Shown piece after piece: positions 10,601-20,915 of a stretch of DNA of 64,000 nt; within the stretch, counting starts at the first letter, position 1, and the number at the start of each line of letters is the position of its first letter. The notes below the pieces were generated by a model that was given only the letters and a program-made list of their open reading frames with translations, was not told where the DNA came from and did not search any database. This DNA comes from Callorhinus ursinus. Lineage: Eukaryota > Chordata > Mammalia > Carnivora > Otariidae. The stretch lies in assembly GCF_003265705.1 (NCBI RefSeq), contig NW_020312827.1, positions 23,292,896 through 23,356,895 of the forward strand. Reading direction: 5' to 3'. A program made the translations under genes and the position numbers.

Positions 10601-12259
10601 ACAACTGATGTGCCACCAGGAAAATCACACGTAAATTGACCATGTCCACGATATTGGAGACTCACTTGCAGAGCTAGCTATCTTAAGAAATCTGATGTCC
10701 AGCCCTTTGGTAAAAACAGAGTTCCTTCTGGTACTATTATTAAAATCACCCACTTAAATTGGCCTGTGCATACGTTGGGAGCTTCCTATTATTGGTTACG
10801 GTTAAAATACTAGAAGCTATATTTCCAAGCTATCGTGAGCAAGGCACAGGGCAAAGATGCCGTTTTAGAAAAGAAGTCCAACTTCAAAAACCTATGGTCC
10901 CACAGCCAGAGACTGGCCAGTATGGAAATGAAGCCTAACAGGAAGGGAAACTATGACCCCTGTTTTCCTGTAAAGGCCCCACTCTTCAAGAGAACCCATC
11001 TACCACTCTGCCAAACCCAACTCAGCTTTTATGGTTGAAATTCACATAGACACAGCGCTAGGCCCTTGGTGAGGATCCATAGGCAGCCATTTGGGGTAGT
11101 AACCCTACCATTTAGTGGAAACTTCCTGACCAATCAGATGGCATTAAGTCACTGGATTTATTTTTCCACCCAAGTGAGTGTCTCTTCCAGAAAGAAATCT
11201 GCCCCATGGCACCAATTTCCCTCTTTTGCTGAGTGGTCTAGGGGAAAGAAAAAAAAAAAAAAGAAATCTAAAAAACAACAATGAAGCCATGACAATTAAA
11301 CTGGCATATAATGAAAGCCACAAATACATAATTACCATGTCCCACTTGGTACAAAACACTCCAGAGTTGCCAAAAACTGCCCACTCTGATAGCAGTTGCC
11401 CTTATGCAGGCCCTGGGCTCTGCAGCTGCATCTCAATGAGCCTAAGTGGGCTGCCTGGAATGGTTTCCCTGGTAACGGGGTTCTGGCTGAGAGGGACATT
11501 GATTACCCCAGGAATGAGTTTCCACTTGGAGGGAGACTGGGTGAATGCAAAAGCAGAAAATTTCAAGGGTGAGACAGGGTCCAAAGGGACAAGGAAGTCA
11601 CTAAAGATCTAGAAAGGGTCCCAAGCTTTTCCCATTCTAGATGGAGGAAAGAAACATGCAAATTTGGTGCCTTGAGGACTTTAAAGACGAGAGCTAGAGT
11701 TGAAATATCCCATCCACGCCTGACTCATGTATGTTCCTTATCAGGAGAACTGGACTGGTTGTCAAGAGATGGAATTCTAGTCGTAACTCTCTTATTAATT
11801 CACTGGGTGACCCTGGATAAATCAGGTAAAATCATGGGAGTTAGAACTAAGAGATTTTTCTAAGGCTTAAAAGCTAAAACCCTCTGAGAAGAGAGAGGGC
11901 CAACTCAGACCATGACAAAATGAGGGAGAATTTCTGTGTTAACAATTGTCCTTTCCCTTGGCCTTCATATTTTTTAATTCTCCTATCCTATCTCAAGCAT
12001 ACTCTCCAGGACTCAGATTTTCCACCACCAATTTCCAAGGTTGCATTTAGAAAAAAGGTTACCACCAGATTTGGCCAATTTCCACCACACATGGAACAAA
12101 TCAGAATGTTACATGGGGACAAAGGTGTTCCATTGTCACCCAGTGCTGGGGGCAGCTGGAGGTGATAACCTTGCCAGCCTCTTTCCTACTAGGATTGGGT
12201 GATTCTCTGAGTGGCTCACCCTTCCTCACTTATAATGCATTAATGATTGATGAATAATG
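10601..12259. other. unassigned non-coding sequence
   Basis: About 1.65 kb with no named repeat apart from an A run (11249-11261) and a weak MIR-like piece near 11760-11830. The 144-aa frame at 11178-11612 begins in a poly-lysine A-run and shows no domain. I do not call it a gene. Confidence 0.4.
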
Positions 12260-12680
12260 AATTTATGGGATCTCAGAGAAGGAACAAGGGAAAAGCATTC
12301 CAGGCAGAGGGAACATCATATGTACAACCCCTATGGCTGGAGACGTGGGTTCCTGTGTGGCCTGAAAAATGGCCAGTGTGGTTAGAGACCTGAAAACAAG
12401 GGCAAGTATATTGAGAGATTGGGGGCGGGGCGGGGGGGGTGGGGGAGGAGGGTGGTAGGCAGTGAAGCAGGCAGAATCGGGCAAGCCTTGTTAGTGGCCA
12501 TGTTCAGGGGTTTACTTTTATCCTGAGTTTTGGAAGCTATTAGCAGGGGAGAAAGTGGAGGTGACATGACAAGATTTTATTTTGAAAACATTAACTTAGT
12601 TCAGGACATGAGGAAACCAATTAGGAGGCTATTGTCACAATCCAGGCAAGGATGACATTGACTTGATGAAAAATCTTCCA
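12260..12680 (-). mobile_element. L2 LINE relic, antisense, with G-rich insert
   Basis: Reverse-L2 order: GCATTCCAGGCAGAGGGAAC, GGCCAGTGTGGTTAGAGACC, GTTTACTTTTATCCTGAG, GAGGTGACATGACAAGATTT and AACCAATTAGGAGGCTATTG. It comes from the 3' ORF2 end of the L2 family. The G run at 12421-12445 expands what is normally a short purine stretch. Confidence 0.75.
12421..12445 (+). repeat. G-run with quadruplex potential
   Basis: Successive runs of 5, 4, 8 and 5 G separated by one C, one C and one T. This meets the standard four-tract pattern with one-base loops and so is a strong G-quadruplex candidate on the plus strand. It lies inside the antisense L2 relic. Confidence 0.8.
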
Positions 12681-13875
12681 AAGGGGAGAAGAGCTGCTGT
12701 ATGAGCAGCCCCTCTTACTGCTTTCCCTGGTTCTGGGGAAAGTCTCCTGGTTCATCAACTTCCCTTCATCAGCATCATCCCCTGGGACTTGTGTGCTGAG
12801 CCTTCATGTCTCCCCACAGACAGTGGATTCCCTCTGTCCTCTTAGATTGCACTGACATCTTACTCAACTAAAAGGCTGAAACTGTCCAGAGATTTTTCTA
12901 GTCCTTGTTCCCTCAGAAAGCACATATACCTTGTGAATGGGTATTGCATTATTATCTAGCAACTGCCACTTGCAGGAGAGAGAGAATGTTTAGTAAACAC
13001 TCATCTTGTAGGTATGATGGACCAACCACAAAACAAAAACTCCTCCCTTCTTAGTATTGCTGCCAAAAAGTCTGTGTAAGCTGCACTAAAACAGGAAAAC
13101 CTGGTCCCAGAACCCTTCATGTGTGCCAAAGTACGGCGACCGCTGGGGTATAATTCCCTGAAAACTTGTCGCAGTAATCACTGGAGACTGTATCTGTCTG
13201 GACTGTGTTCTCAGGGTGCTGCCGGGGAGGGGACAGAAAGAGGCATGTAGGACTTCTACAGCTCTCAAAGATGGGTGATTTGGGGGGCAGACTTGGACAA
13301 GACACAGGAGAGGCAGGGGCAATAGTCTGGGACAAATGTCTACTCTGGGTTTCAGATGGACAGAGGTGGAAAGGGAAGTGTGGCAACCACACAGGCTTTG
13401 AGGTTTCTCCCATCAGGAGGCAGGGAGGGGCCGTGTTCGCTGCCCTCGACTCTGGGTTCTGTGGCTGCTCTGACCACTAGAATCCAACAGATATGATGTT
13501 GTGCCAGTTTCTCTTCCAGACTCCAAAAGTGTGAAGAGCCTTCCCCCTTTTGAAGATACAGACCTAATTAAGTTGGATGATTATTCTTATTTCAAATGAT
13601 GCTTCCCTTCCCATTTCAGACAGATTTTCCTTATGGGTGTAACTATGAGATGGCATCTAATGGAATAAAGCTCAGGAAGCTATAGCCTGAACAGTCACTA
13701 ACAAGTTACCACCGATCAAAAATCAAGCGAGAATACTTTTCAAATAAAAGTGCAGGTCAACGGGACTAAAAGGACTTTATTTTTTAAGGTCTGATTTGCA
13801 AATGACCTTTTTAAAGAATCTAACTATGGAGTGAAGTTTCACCTCCAATAAATAGCCCCAATAGACTCCAAATGC
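12681..13875. other. unassigned non-coding sequence
   Basis: No gene and no repeat I can name. Overlapping open frames on both strands between 13086 and 13480 have no recognisable domain and shadow one another. Confidence 0.4.
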
Positions 13876-13902
13876 TTTTTTTTTTTTTTTTTTTTTTTTT
13901 TT
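13876..13902. repeat. poly(T) tract, 27 bases
   Basis: An uninterrupted T run. Read on the minus strand it is a 27-base A tail, preceded about 35 bases upstream by AATAAA (complement at 13938-13943), which is the arrangement left by a processed RNA. Confidence 0.9.
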
Positions 13903-14185
13903 GGTATAAGAAACCAGAAGTTCAAGATTGTTGCAGGTTTATTTTATCCCCTTCCGAATTTCAGTCGGTACCCCTGGGACCCATCTCTGAGGATATAGAA
14001 ATTGCCTACTTCCAGGTACAAACATCCCTGGAAATGTAGTTTTTCCCTTAGTCCCAAGACATCGACAACACCACGCTCTCAAGGCCACCAGGGGAAGGGA
14101 CACACACAAGAGTTTTGCAGGGTATTTTTTCCTCAAAATCTTTTTGTCGCTGATCAAGGGGAGAAGCAGAGTGAAAAGTGAGCTT
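13903..14185 (-). pseudogene. possible 3' end of a minus-strand retrocopy, gene unknown
   Basis: On the minus strand this segment ends with an AATAAA signal about 35 bases before a 27-base A tail. A 107-aa frame (13939-14262) overlaps but matches nothing I know and extends into a MIR, so it is not evidence for a protein. I could not find a target-site duplication. It may be a 3' UTR or non-coding RNA retrocopy, or the signal may be chance. Confidence 0.35.
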
Positions 14186-14345
14186 GAGTGGGAAGCCAGA
14201 GGCTGGATTCCCCGTCTTTCGAGAGCAGTGTAACCTGGACTAGCTACTGAATCTCTCCCCACCTCAGGTTCCTCACCTACCAGTGTAAAAGAACAATATG
14301 GACAAGGCCATCCGACAGGTCCTTCCAGTCCTGAGACTCTAGGAT
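14185..14345 (+). mobile_element. MIR SINE relic
   Basis: GCCAGAGGCTGGATTCCCCG, a GACTAGCTACTGAATCTCTC segment and CCTCAGGTTCCTCACCTACC follow the MIR order; the 3' half is degraded. Confidence 0.7.
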
Positions 14346-15250
14346 CTTATGCTTTTGACAGAGGGTGGGGCTATCTCCTCCCCAGTCATGACCCTGAGGA
14401 AGACTCAGAAACTCTCAGCCCAATCCCATCCTCCTTCCTTGGCGGCTATATTGAGAGGAGCAGGATGCGGGGAGAAAAGGTGGGCCCTCAACCAGTCGTA
14501 CCAGCCCCCTTCCAGGAAGGAGTGGCTACTCCAGGAAGTTCTGAGCAGTGCAAACCAAGATGGTGGCATAGTCACAGAGAGGTTTGAGAAGGCCAAAATT
14601 TCTTCTCTTCCTGAGTTAGAGAAATATGGGGCCAAACTTCTGTAGCTTCCCATGGCCTTCCCGATGACAGCCAGTTCTCCAAGGACTGGCCCAGCCACCA
14701 GCTGTGCTCTCTGCTCTACATTTAGGTCTGAGGTGCCATGGAGGCCTGCAATCTGAGACTTTTTCCAATTATGTCCTCACTCACTCCCTCAGCCAAATGC
14801 AAATCTCTCTTCTTTTATCTTGAGACCATTTCCGAGATGGTGGAAAGGCCAGGGATTTGCTTTCTGTACTCTGATTTTCACACAAAGCCTATTGACAGTG
14901 TGGACGGTAAATGCACCCGGGGGAGCCAGCTGGGAGACCAGGCTTTCCCAACAACAGGTCATGATAATCTTAGGCTTCACTGGAGCTCTCTAGAATACCT
15001 GGAAAATGATAAGTGATGGCACTGGATGGGGTAGGGGTGGAGGGGTTAAAGTGGCCACTTTTTACAGCGGTCTGGTGTCCGCTCAGGAGTAAACACATAG
15101 ACCCATGCACAGAAAAGAAAAAGATTAGGATTTATAAGGGATCTGGTTACATATGAAGGAAACACCAGAAGACTGTGGGATTACTCAATAAATGTTGTGG
15201 GGTAATTAGCTTTGAAAGGAAAAAAAATCCCTATGTCTTGTACTACATGC
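14346..15250. other. unassigned non-coding sequence
   Basis: Several open frames of 92-98 aa lie here on both strands but overlap, lack domains and have no codon signature that I can see. No named repeat recognised. Confidence 0.4.
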
Positions 15251-15254
15251 AAAA

Positions 15255-15285
<31 letters not shown>

Positions 15286-15286
15286 T
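15251..15286. repeat. A run plus (AT)n microsatellite
   Basis: Thirteen A followed by about twelve AT units, directly upstream of an antisense SINE. Polymorphic length is likely. Confidence 0.9.
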
Positions 15287-15301
15287 TCCTTTTTCTCTCT
15301 C

Positions 15302-15416
15302 TTTTTTTTTTAAGATTTTATTTTTAAGCTATCTCCATACCCAACATGGGACTGGAACTCACAACCCTGAGACCAAGAGTCATATGCTCTACTGAACAAA
15401 CCTGCCAGGTGCTCCT
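15302..15416 (-). mobile_element. short older SINEC, antisense
   Basis: T run, TTTTTAAGCTATCTCCATAC, GGGACTGGAACTCACAACCC, GAGTCATATGCTCTACTGAA and CCTGCCAGGTGCTCCT. This is the short tRNA-like SINEC type without a long GA tract, similar in length to the copy at 10108. Confidence 0.85.
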
Positions 15417-15417
15417 A

Positions 15418-16630
15418 AAAAATGTATTCCTGTTACATTAAAGACCTAATGGTCAGAAGCAAAACTTTAAAGACTATTAGAAGAAAACTTAAGGTAATGC
15501 CTGGGAGCTTTATGACTTTGAAATAGGAAAATATTTTTTAGACAAGATATAAAAAAATACCCATGGAGATCCAAATTAATTTAACAACATCAAGTTTTAA
15601 AAATCTCTTTTTGGCAAAAGATGCCATAAACAAAGTTTCAAAACAAGAGATAAAATGCGAGAAGATATTATTTATAAATATATGCACACATATGTGTATG
15701 TATACACATATGTGTTTTATATTATATATACCTGTGTGCATGCATGTATGTGAATGTATATGCAGAGAAAAGACTGGCATCCAGAATATATAAGGAACAC
15801 TAACAGATAGATAAAAAAAATTACAACCCCAAAAGGTGAGCAAAGTATATGAACAAGTAACCTAGAGAAAAGGAAATCTTCGGGCCAGCACACATGTGAA
15901 ACATTACTCAAGATCTCTGATAAGCAAAGAAATGCAAAGAAAAATCAGAGTAACAAGACTTATAAGGCCCATAATAGCAAGTGTTGGAGAGAGGACATGG
16001 AGAAACAGTCGGTGGGGGTTTAGATCAGTACTATCACATTGGAGTGTCTCTGGCTATATGTGCTAAACTTGAAAAATGTATATTCCTTAAGACCAGCCAT
16101 TCCATTTCTAGTATCCATCCTCAAATGACCCTCATCCATGTGCAGAGGAGAAATACACAGAATGTTCATACCTGCTGAAATGTTTGCAAAAGCATGTAAC
16201 TGTACAATCTAAATGTTCACCACTATGGGAATGGATAAGTACATCAGTGTGAGAGAATACTATACAACAGACAAAATGGATATACTACAGCTAAATGTAT
16301 CAACACTAAGTAAAACTATTTGCAGAAAAGTATGGTAACCATTTCCATAAATACTAGAGTGTTTGCCAATACTTAGCAGAAAAGCCGGACTGGAAGGATA
16401 CATACCAGATCTTTAACAATGTATGCTTCTGTCACTGAAGTAGCAGATGAAGATAGGAAAAGCAACTTTATCTGTATTTTAAACAATTTTTAGAATAAAA
16501 AATAGATCTGTAGCAAATACATCAAAATGTAAATATTTGTTCATGCTGGGTAATGGACACACAGGTGTTTGTCACATTATTCTCCAGATTTTTCTATTTT
16601 CATTTGTTCATAACCAAGGAAAGAAAAGCA
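15418..16630 (+). mobile_element. old L1M LINE, ORF2 end plus 3' UTR
   Basis: TTTGAAATAGGAAAATATTT, GGCAAAAGATGCCATAAACA, AGCAAAGAAATGCAAAG and AATGTATATTCCTTAAGACC correspond to the decayed C-terminal ORF2 region of an L1M element, and TGGGAATGGATAAGTACATC leads into the 3' UTR. The frame is broken many times. A short TATG/TACA microsatellite has grown inside it at 15670-15760. Confidence 0.75.
15670..15762. repeat. TATG/CACA alternating purine-pyrimidine tract
   Basis: Mixed TATATGCACACATATGTGTA-type sequence inside the L1M relic. The self-complementary blocks could fold. A 76-aa frame on the plus strand and a 101-aa frame on the minus strand cross it and are artefacts of it. Confidence 0.75.
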
Positions 16631-16679
16631 AATGATGTTCTTACATTAAACATAAACCCTTGTACCCTAAATACATCTA

Positions 16680-17312
16680 CATTCTGCTTCCTCCACCTCC
16701 CTGCCATAGCTCAGACTCTCATCTCTTCTCAAACACGCCATGAGAGATCTCGCTGCCACCAGTTTCTAGCTCTGTAGTGTTAGCAGGACGATCTCCCTGA
16801 AATATAAAACTTAAAAAATTGTAAAAATGAAATGCAAACCTAATTCTCTTAGTACAGACCCTTTACCTTCAGAATAAAATCCTAGCTCCCTTGCATGGTA
16901 GACAAAGTCCTCCATAACCCAGCCTCTGCTTCCTTCTCTGGCTCCAAATGCCACAGTCCCTGCCCCTCGCCACACACACACACCCCATGCTCTGGCCACA
17001 TTGCTGTCCCCGAGCCCTAATGCCTGGACACCTTTGTGGGGCACTCTTCCTCACTGACCTCTGCTTAGTGATGGCTTGCCCTTCAACATGGGGCTCAGGC
17101 ATCACATCTTGCCTGCATTTGGGACTCCTTCCCCAGCCTCCCAAAGAGCCAGTTCAAACCATTTATGCAGTTAGCACGCCACACTCTAACCACCTTCTCC
17201 CCTGGAGGGACTGCAAGCTTCCAGGCTGCAGGACCCCTATCTCATAAAGCTCTTCCCCTTGTGCCATAGTTAGTGCTCAGGAAATTTTGTCAGATTAATA
17301 AATGAAAACATG
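16680..17312 (+). mobile_element. L2 LINE relic, sense
   Basis: Has CTCATCTCTTCTCAAACACG, CCTAGCTCCCTTGCATGG, GACAAAGTCCTCCATAACCC, GCTCTGGCCACATTGCTGTC and the 3' end ATTAATAAATGAA. These follow the L2 ORF2 end and 3' UTR. Its short open frames on both strands are remnants, not genes. Confidence 0.75.
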
Positions 17313-17422
17313 CATGCATATATGAGACGCCCACTTAGCACAAAGTGGCACCCTAAGAGTTGTTTTATTCATTCCTTCATTCACTGGACAATGACTAGGA
17401 ATAACAGGAAGAATACTAGCCC

Positions 17423-17600
17423 TTCTTTGTTGAGTGTTTATAATGCACCTGCTGGGCCTTGAGGGGGAACACAGAGTAAGGAGAGGACACATGCCTTGTC
17501 TCCAAGGAGCTTCCAGTCCTGCTGGAGAGGGAATACTAAGATAAGAAGCAACCTGAAGCCTATAACTAGATAGTGTGTAACTGAAACCTAAAATGAGTAA
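17423..17600 (-). mobile_element. L2 LINE 3' end, antisense
   Basis: TTTGTTGAGTGTTTATAATG, CATGCCTTGTCTCCAAGGAG and CTTCCAGTCCTGCTGGAGAG are the reverse of the L2 3' UTR. It lies close to the sense L2 at 16680 but in the other direction. Confidence 0.75.
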
Positions 17601-17974
17601 TGTCCAATTCCAGATTTCCCTTAAGGCATTTAGATATCGAGCTGCTTAAAAATGAACAAAAAGTAGAAATTGAAAAAGAAAAGAAACATGGAACGAGGAA
17701 GGAGGGAAAGGCCACAAAAGTCCTGATGCTCATTCCAAAGTGTCCAGCTTACTGCTCTGATGGGAGCAGACGCTGAAGCTGGAGCAGACCCAAATCAGGT
17801 TAGGGCCCCATGGATACCTGCCTGTCAAAATGCCCCATATCCCCAGGATTAATAGTGTAGGGAGAAAGGGGGCTGGCACTGGCTGGCAACTTGGCCAGAC
17901 AGCCCCGGTCCTTCCCCTGCACCAGGGCTCTGCTGTTCAAATCAATATTCGTTAGCAGGCAGAATGAGCTCGTT

Positions 17975-18270
17975 TCACGCATGTTCTAATTAGACAATGG
18001 AGATTATTACAAAACACCTGCAATGTTTGTAATCGTTTAAAATAATGAGAATCAATATTAGCTTCCAAAGGCACCATATGGTAAATGCTCATTCCAGGCA
18101 TGTGGTCCCTGATAGGCTCTCAATGCTTCAAAACTGATCATTAACATTTTTTAATTTGCAAAAAGTTGCTCTCGGTTAATGAATTGGCTGCCTGTGTGCC
18201 CTATGCACAGTGACCGCCTCTAAGTGATCATTTAATTGTAACACGGCCTCAGTGCCCACTGGAGCACGTG
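17975..18270. promoter_or_regulatory. candidate conserved non-coding element A
   Basis: Repeat-free block. It holds CTAATTAG (17987-17994, a palindromic homeodomain site) directly followed by ACAATGG (17994-18000, SOX type), the E-boxes CACCTG (18015-18020), CATATG and CACGTG (18265-18270), and several TTAATGA/TTAATT cores. Such density is usual in developmental enhancers. No alignment was possible, so conservation is inferred. Confidence 0.45.
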
Positions 18271-18295
18271 GGGTTGGCCACAAAGGACGTGCTCC
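18261..18295. promoter_or_regulatory. 35-bp inverted repeat around a TTGGCCA core
   Basis: Arms GGAGCACGT (18261-18269) and ACGTGCTCC (18287-18295) are exact inverted copies. The CACGTG E-box sits at the left arm edge and TTGGCCA (an NFI half-site look) in the loop. It could be a paired binding site or a hairpin. Confidence 0.5.
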
Positions 18296-18366
18296 AGAAT
18301 CCAAAACATGCACACGTCCCACAACCAACCAGGCACTTCTCGGGTGTCTGATCTCCGAGCCCCTAC

Positions 18367-18539
18367 AGTGATGGTTCTCAAGTCATGCAGAGAGCTTGTC
18401 AAAGCAGAGAATGGTGGGTCCCACCCCAGAGTTTCTAATTCAGCAGGTTAAGGGGAGGGGCCTGAGATTCTGCATTCACAACACATTCCCAGGTGATGCA
18501 GATGTTGTTGGTCTGGGTTCCCCACTTTGAGAAGCACTG
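18367..18539 (+). mobile_element. MER5A-like hAT-Charlie relic
   Basis: GATGGTTCTCAAGTCATGCA at the left and CCCACTTTGAGAAGCACTG at the right form inverted ends. Internal TTTCTAATTCAGCAGGTTAA and ACATTCCCAGGTGATGCAGA match MER5A. Full length. Confidence 0.85.
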
Positions 18540-18606
18540 CCCTATAAGATGACACCCCCCTCCGTACCCTAAGCACTGCCCTATAAGATGACACCCCCCT
18601 CCGTAC
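18532..18606. repeat. 39-bp tandem duplication
   Basis: AAGCACTGCCCTATAAGATG at 18532 is repeated at 18571. The second copy matches the first for its whole length, at least 36 bases with no mismatch. The unit includes the terminal AAGCACTG of the MER5A relic, so the duplication is far younger than that element. Confidence 0.95.
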
Positions 18607-18727
18607 ACCCTCCCCATCAGCAAGAACTACATACAGGAAGAGTGATGACTAAGGAAAGAAGTTTCTCCCACGTTCCCTAAGCAAACTTCCAGGCCACACC
18701 TAGTGAAATGGGCAGTAGGCTTCACAG

Positions 18728-18918
18728 AGCCTGTGTTGAGCCAGACACTGTGCTAGACATTTCCACATCTTGATTAATCCTCATCGTAACCCCATGAAAG
18801 GGATGCTATGACATTTGATAAAAGAAGAAACTGAGGTACAGCCTCCAGGGTCAGCCTGGCTGATACACAGAGGATTCAGACTCAAATTAGGGTTATGTCT
18901 CCAAAGCCCGTGTTTCAG
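18728..18918 (-). mobile_element. MIR SINE relic, antisense
   Basis: GCCAGACACTGTGCTAGACA, TCTTGATTAATCCTCATCGT, AAGAAGAAACTGAGGTACAG and CCAAAGCCCGTGTTTCAG follow the reverse MIR order. Confidence 0.85.
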
Positions 18919-19171
18919 GCACAGCAGGGCACTATCCAAACGACAGTGTGTGCCACCATGCTCTTTGCCCAGAACCTGTTCCTCCTCATTCCCTGGACTC
19001 CCTGACCACTACAGGATATCAGGTGGGGAGGCTCCTTTTGCAATCACACAGATGAGGCAAACTCACAGATCCCAGGCCAGGATTCACTCTCCTCCCTTCA
19101 CCCCTGGTCATGAAACCTTGCCTCACCATGAATGGGTCACACAACCCCTTCTGTTGCTTTGCTTCCACTAG

Positions 19172-19320
19172 CCCAGTGCTTCTCCACTTCTAACACACCC
19201 AAAATCACCTGGGGAGCTCGTTAAACTGCAGTCTCTAAACGTACAGGTCTAGGACCGCCAAAAGGGACCATTTCTAACTTGGTTCCAGGTGATGCTGCTG
19301 GTGACTAGCTCCGTACCTGT
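19172..19320 (+). mobile_element. MER5A-like hAT-Charlie relic
   Basis: CCCAGTGCTTCTCCACTTCT, AAATCACCTGGGGAGCTCGT and CCAGGTGATGCTGCTGGTGA give the start, middle and end of MER5A. The right end is eroded. Confidence 0.75.
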
Positions 19321-19337
19321 GTCAACACAGAGGACCT

Positions 19338-19515
19338 GGTGTGGTGGAAAGCAGGACCTTTGGAGCCAAATGCACCTAGGCTCAAATCACTTCCAACAGG
19401 TTCTTCCTGATCCTTGAACCTCTTAGAACCTCAGCTTCCTGATCTCTAAAATGGGGACAACACCTACCCCATAGAATTACGGGATAAACACTATATGGAA
19501 GCCACCTAGCACCTC
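19338..19515 (+). mobile_element. MIR SINE relic
   Basis: GTGGTGGAAAGCAGGACCTT, CTTCCTGATCTCTAAAATGG and CACCTACCCCATAGAATTAC fit MIR in order. The 3' tail ends around CACCTAGCACCTCAGCACCC. Confidence 0.75.
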
Positions 19516-20110
19516 AGCACCCTCCGGCCCCTTCCATAAAAACCACCTGTAACTATCCCACCCTCTTTGTTCTCTCCTTTCTCTCACTGTCTATACCCAA
19601 GCTTATGAGCCAGGGAGGTCTGACATTTGTACCCATACTAATGGTGAGGAAATTACGGGCTTCCGATAGACCAAGTCCACAGCCGGCCCATGGCATGTCT
19701 CAAATACAACCACAGGGCTCCTGGTTGCAAGCTGAATGCTCTTTCCCCTGTCCCAGGGACTGAGGACTCGGCTTCCAGTTGGGTGGTGGACAAAACATAG
19801 GACAGAATCAGCAGAACTGTGCAGGAGTCCCAAAGAAGTAATTGACAACCTTTGGTTGTCCGGACACAGAAATAATGGAGGTAGGGGGAGCAGGGGCAGA
19901 TTTCAGTAGTTCTGCATGGTCTTAGCTCTGTTTGGAGCTCTGTTCTCATCCAGGGAGTGTCTTAGTAAAACACAGTATAACACACAGGACCTTAGCCCCA
20001 GGCGGGGTGCCTAGAGAAATGTAAGATATCAAAAGAAGGAAAACAGGTAACTCCGAGAAATCATAGGTAGGATTTATAGCAAAATATAGTTTGCTCACCG
20101 GCAGGTAAAT
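19516..20110. other. unassigned non-coding sequence
   Basis: No gene or named repeat. Overlapping 81- and 98-aa minus-strand frames (19603-19949) show no domain. Confidence 0.4.
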
Positions 20111-20385
20111 GCACTAGGCTCCCTGAGCTCTTTCCTTTTCTTCTTCCTTTGATGTTTTAAAATACGTAAGACTCTTGTTTTAAATCGTCCCCATAAAACA
20201 TTGCCTGCAACAGAAACTTCAGCCAGGGATCCTCCCAGCATTGGCATTTGTCACTGAGCTCGTAATTCACAGCAATTCATAAACTTTTTCAAAATGCCGT
20301 GAACGTAACTTCAGGGGGTTAATAAAACAGCTTTCTACTCTACTTCTTTCCATTGATAACTTATTCAAATTGTAATTGCCTGTAA
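20110..20385. promoter_or_regulatory. candidate conserved non-coding element B
   Basis: Repeat-free AT-rich block with CGTAATTCACAG, GGTTAATAAAAC, CATTGATAACTTATTC (GATA-like core) and CAAATTGTAATTGCC (homeodomain cores). Composition and motif density resemble enhancer DNA. Inference only. Confidence 0.35.
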
Positions 20386-20747
20386 TGTGCTCCCTCTATC
20401 ACATTACTGCTCACGCCTCATGCACTCTCCCACCCCCATCCATCACCCCCAACTGTCAGCCAAGCCCCCTTCCTGCCTTGCACACAAAAATGGGACTGCT
20501 TTTCTTCTCACATCTAGTGGACAAGCCCTTGCCCACACACCACCTTCTCCCACTCCCTCCCACGGGTGTCCTAGATGGAGGATCCCCTGTCCCCTGCCCA
20601 CTCAGCAGCAAGCACTTTGTCTCAGGGTTTGTCTGTGACCCCACCACCTGCCTCGTGGCATGCGGGTTTGCGGGCTTAGGTGGTTTGGGCAGTTATCCGG
20701 GCATGTGCAGACGGCATGGGTGAAGCTCTTCTAGGCGAGGTGGGATG
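20386..20747. other. C-rich unassigned sequence with overlapping frames
   Basis: CT/CCC-rich DNA that keeps three frames open for 63-115 aa (20376-20723). The predicted peptides are Pro/Ser/His-rich with no domain, as expected from base composition alone. Confidence 0.4.
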
Positions 20748-20915
20748 TTGGGTGGATCACAGATTTAAAAGTCAGAAGACCTCATCTCATCCCAGCTGCG
20801 TTGTGAACTCCCTGTGTGAGTGTGGGTAAACCATTTAACCTCTCTGAGCCTGTTTCCTCACCTAGAAAATGGAGGCCATAATACGTGCCCTCCCAATTCC
20901 ATGGGACTGCTGCAG
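20748..20915 (+). mobile_element. MIR SINE relic
   Basis: GTCAGAAGACCTCATCTCAT, GGTAAACCATTTAACCTCTC, TGAGCCTGTTTCCTCACCTA and AAATGGAGGCCATAATACGT are MIR in order. Confidence 0.85.

Noticed and set aside
11178..11612. 144-aa plus-strand open frame
   Set aside because: Starts with a poly-Lys stretch from an A run and has no recognisable family.
20376..20723. Three overlapping frames of 63-115 aa
   Set aside because: C-rich composition keeps several frames open at once; the peptides are low-complexity Pro/Ser/His.
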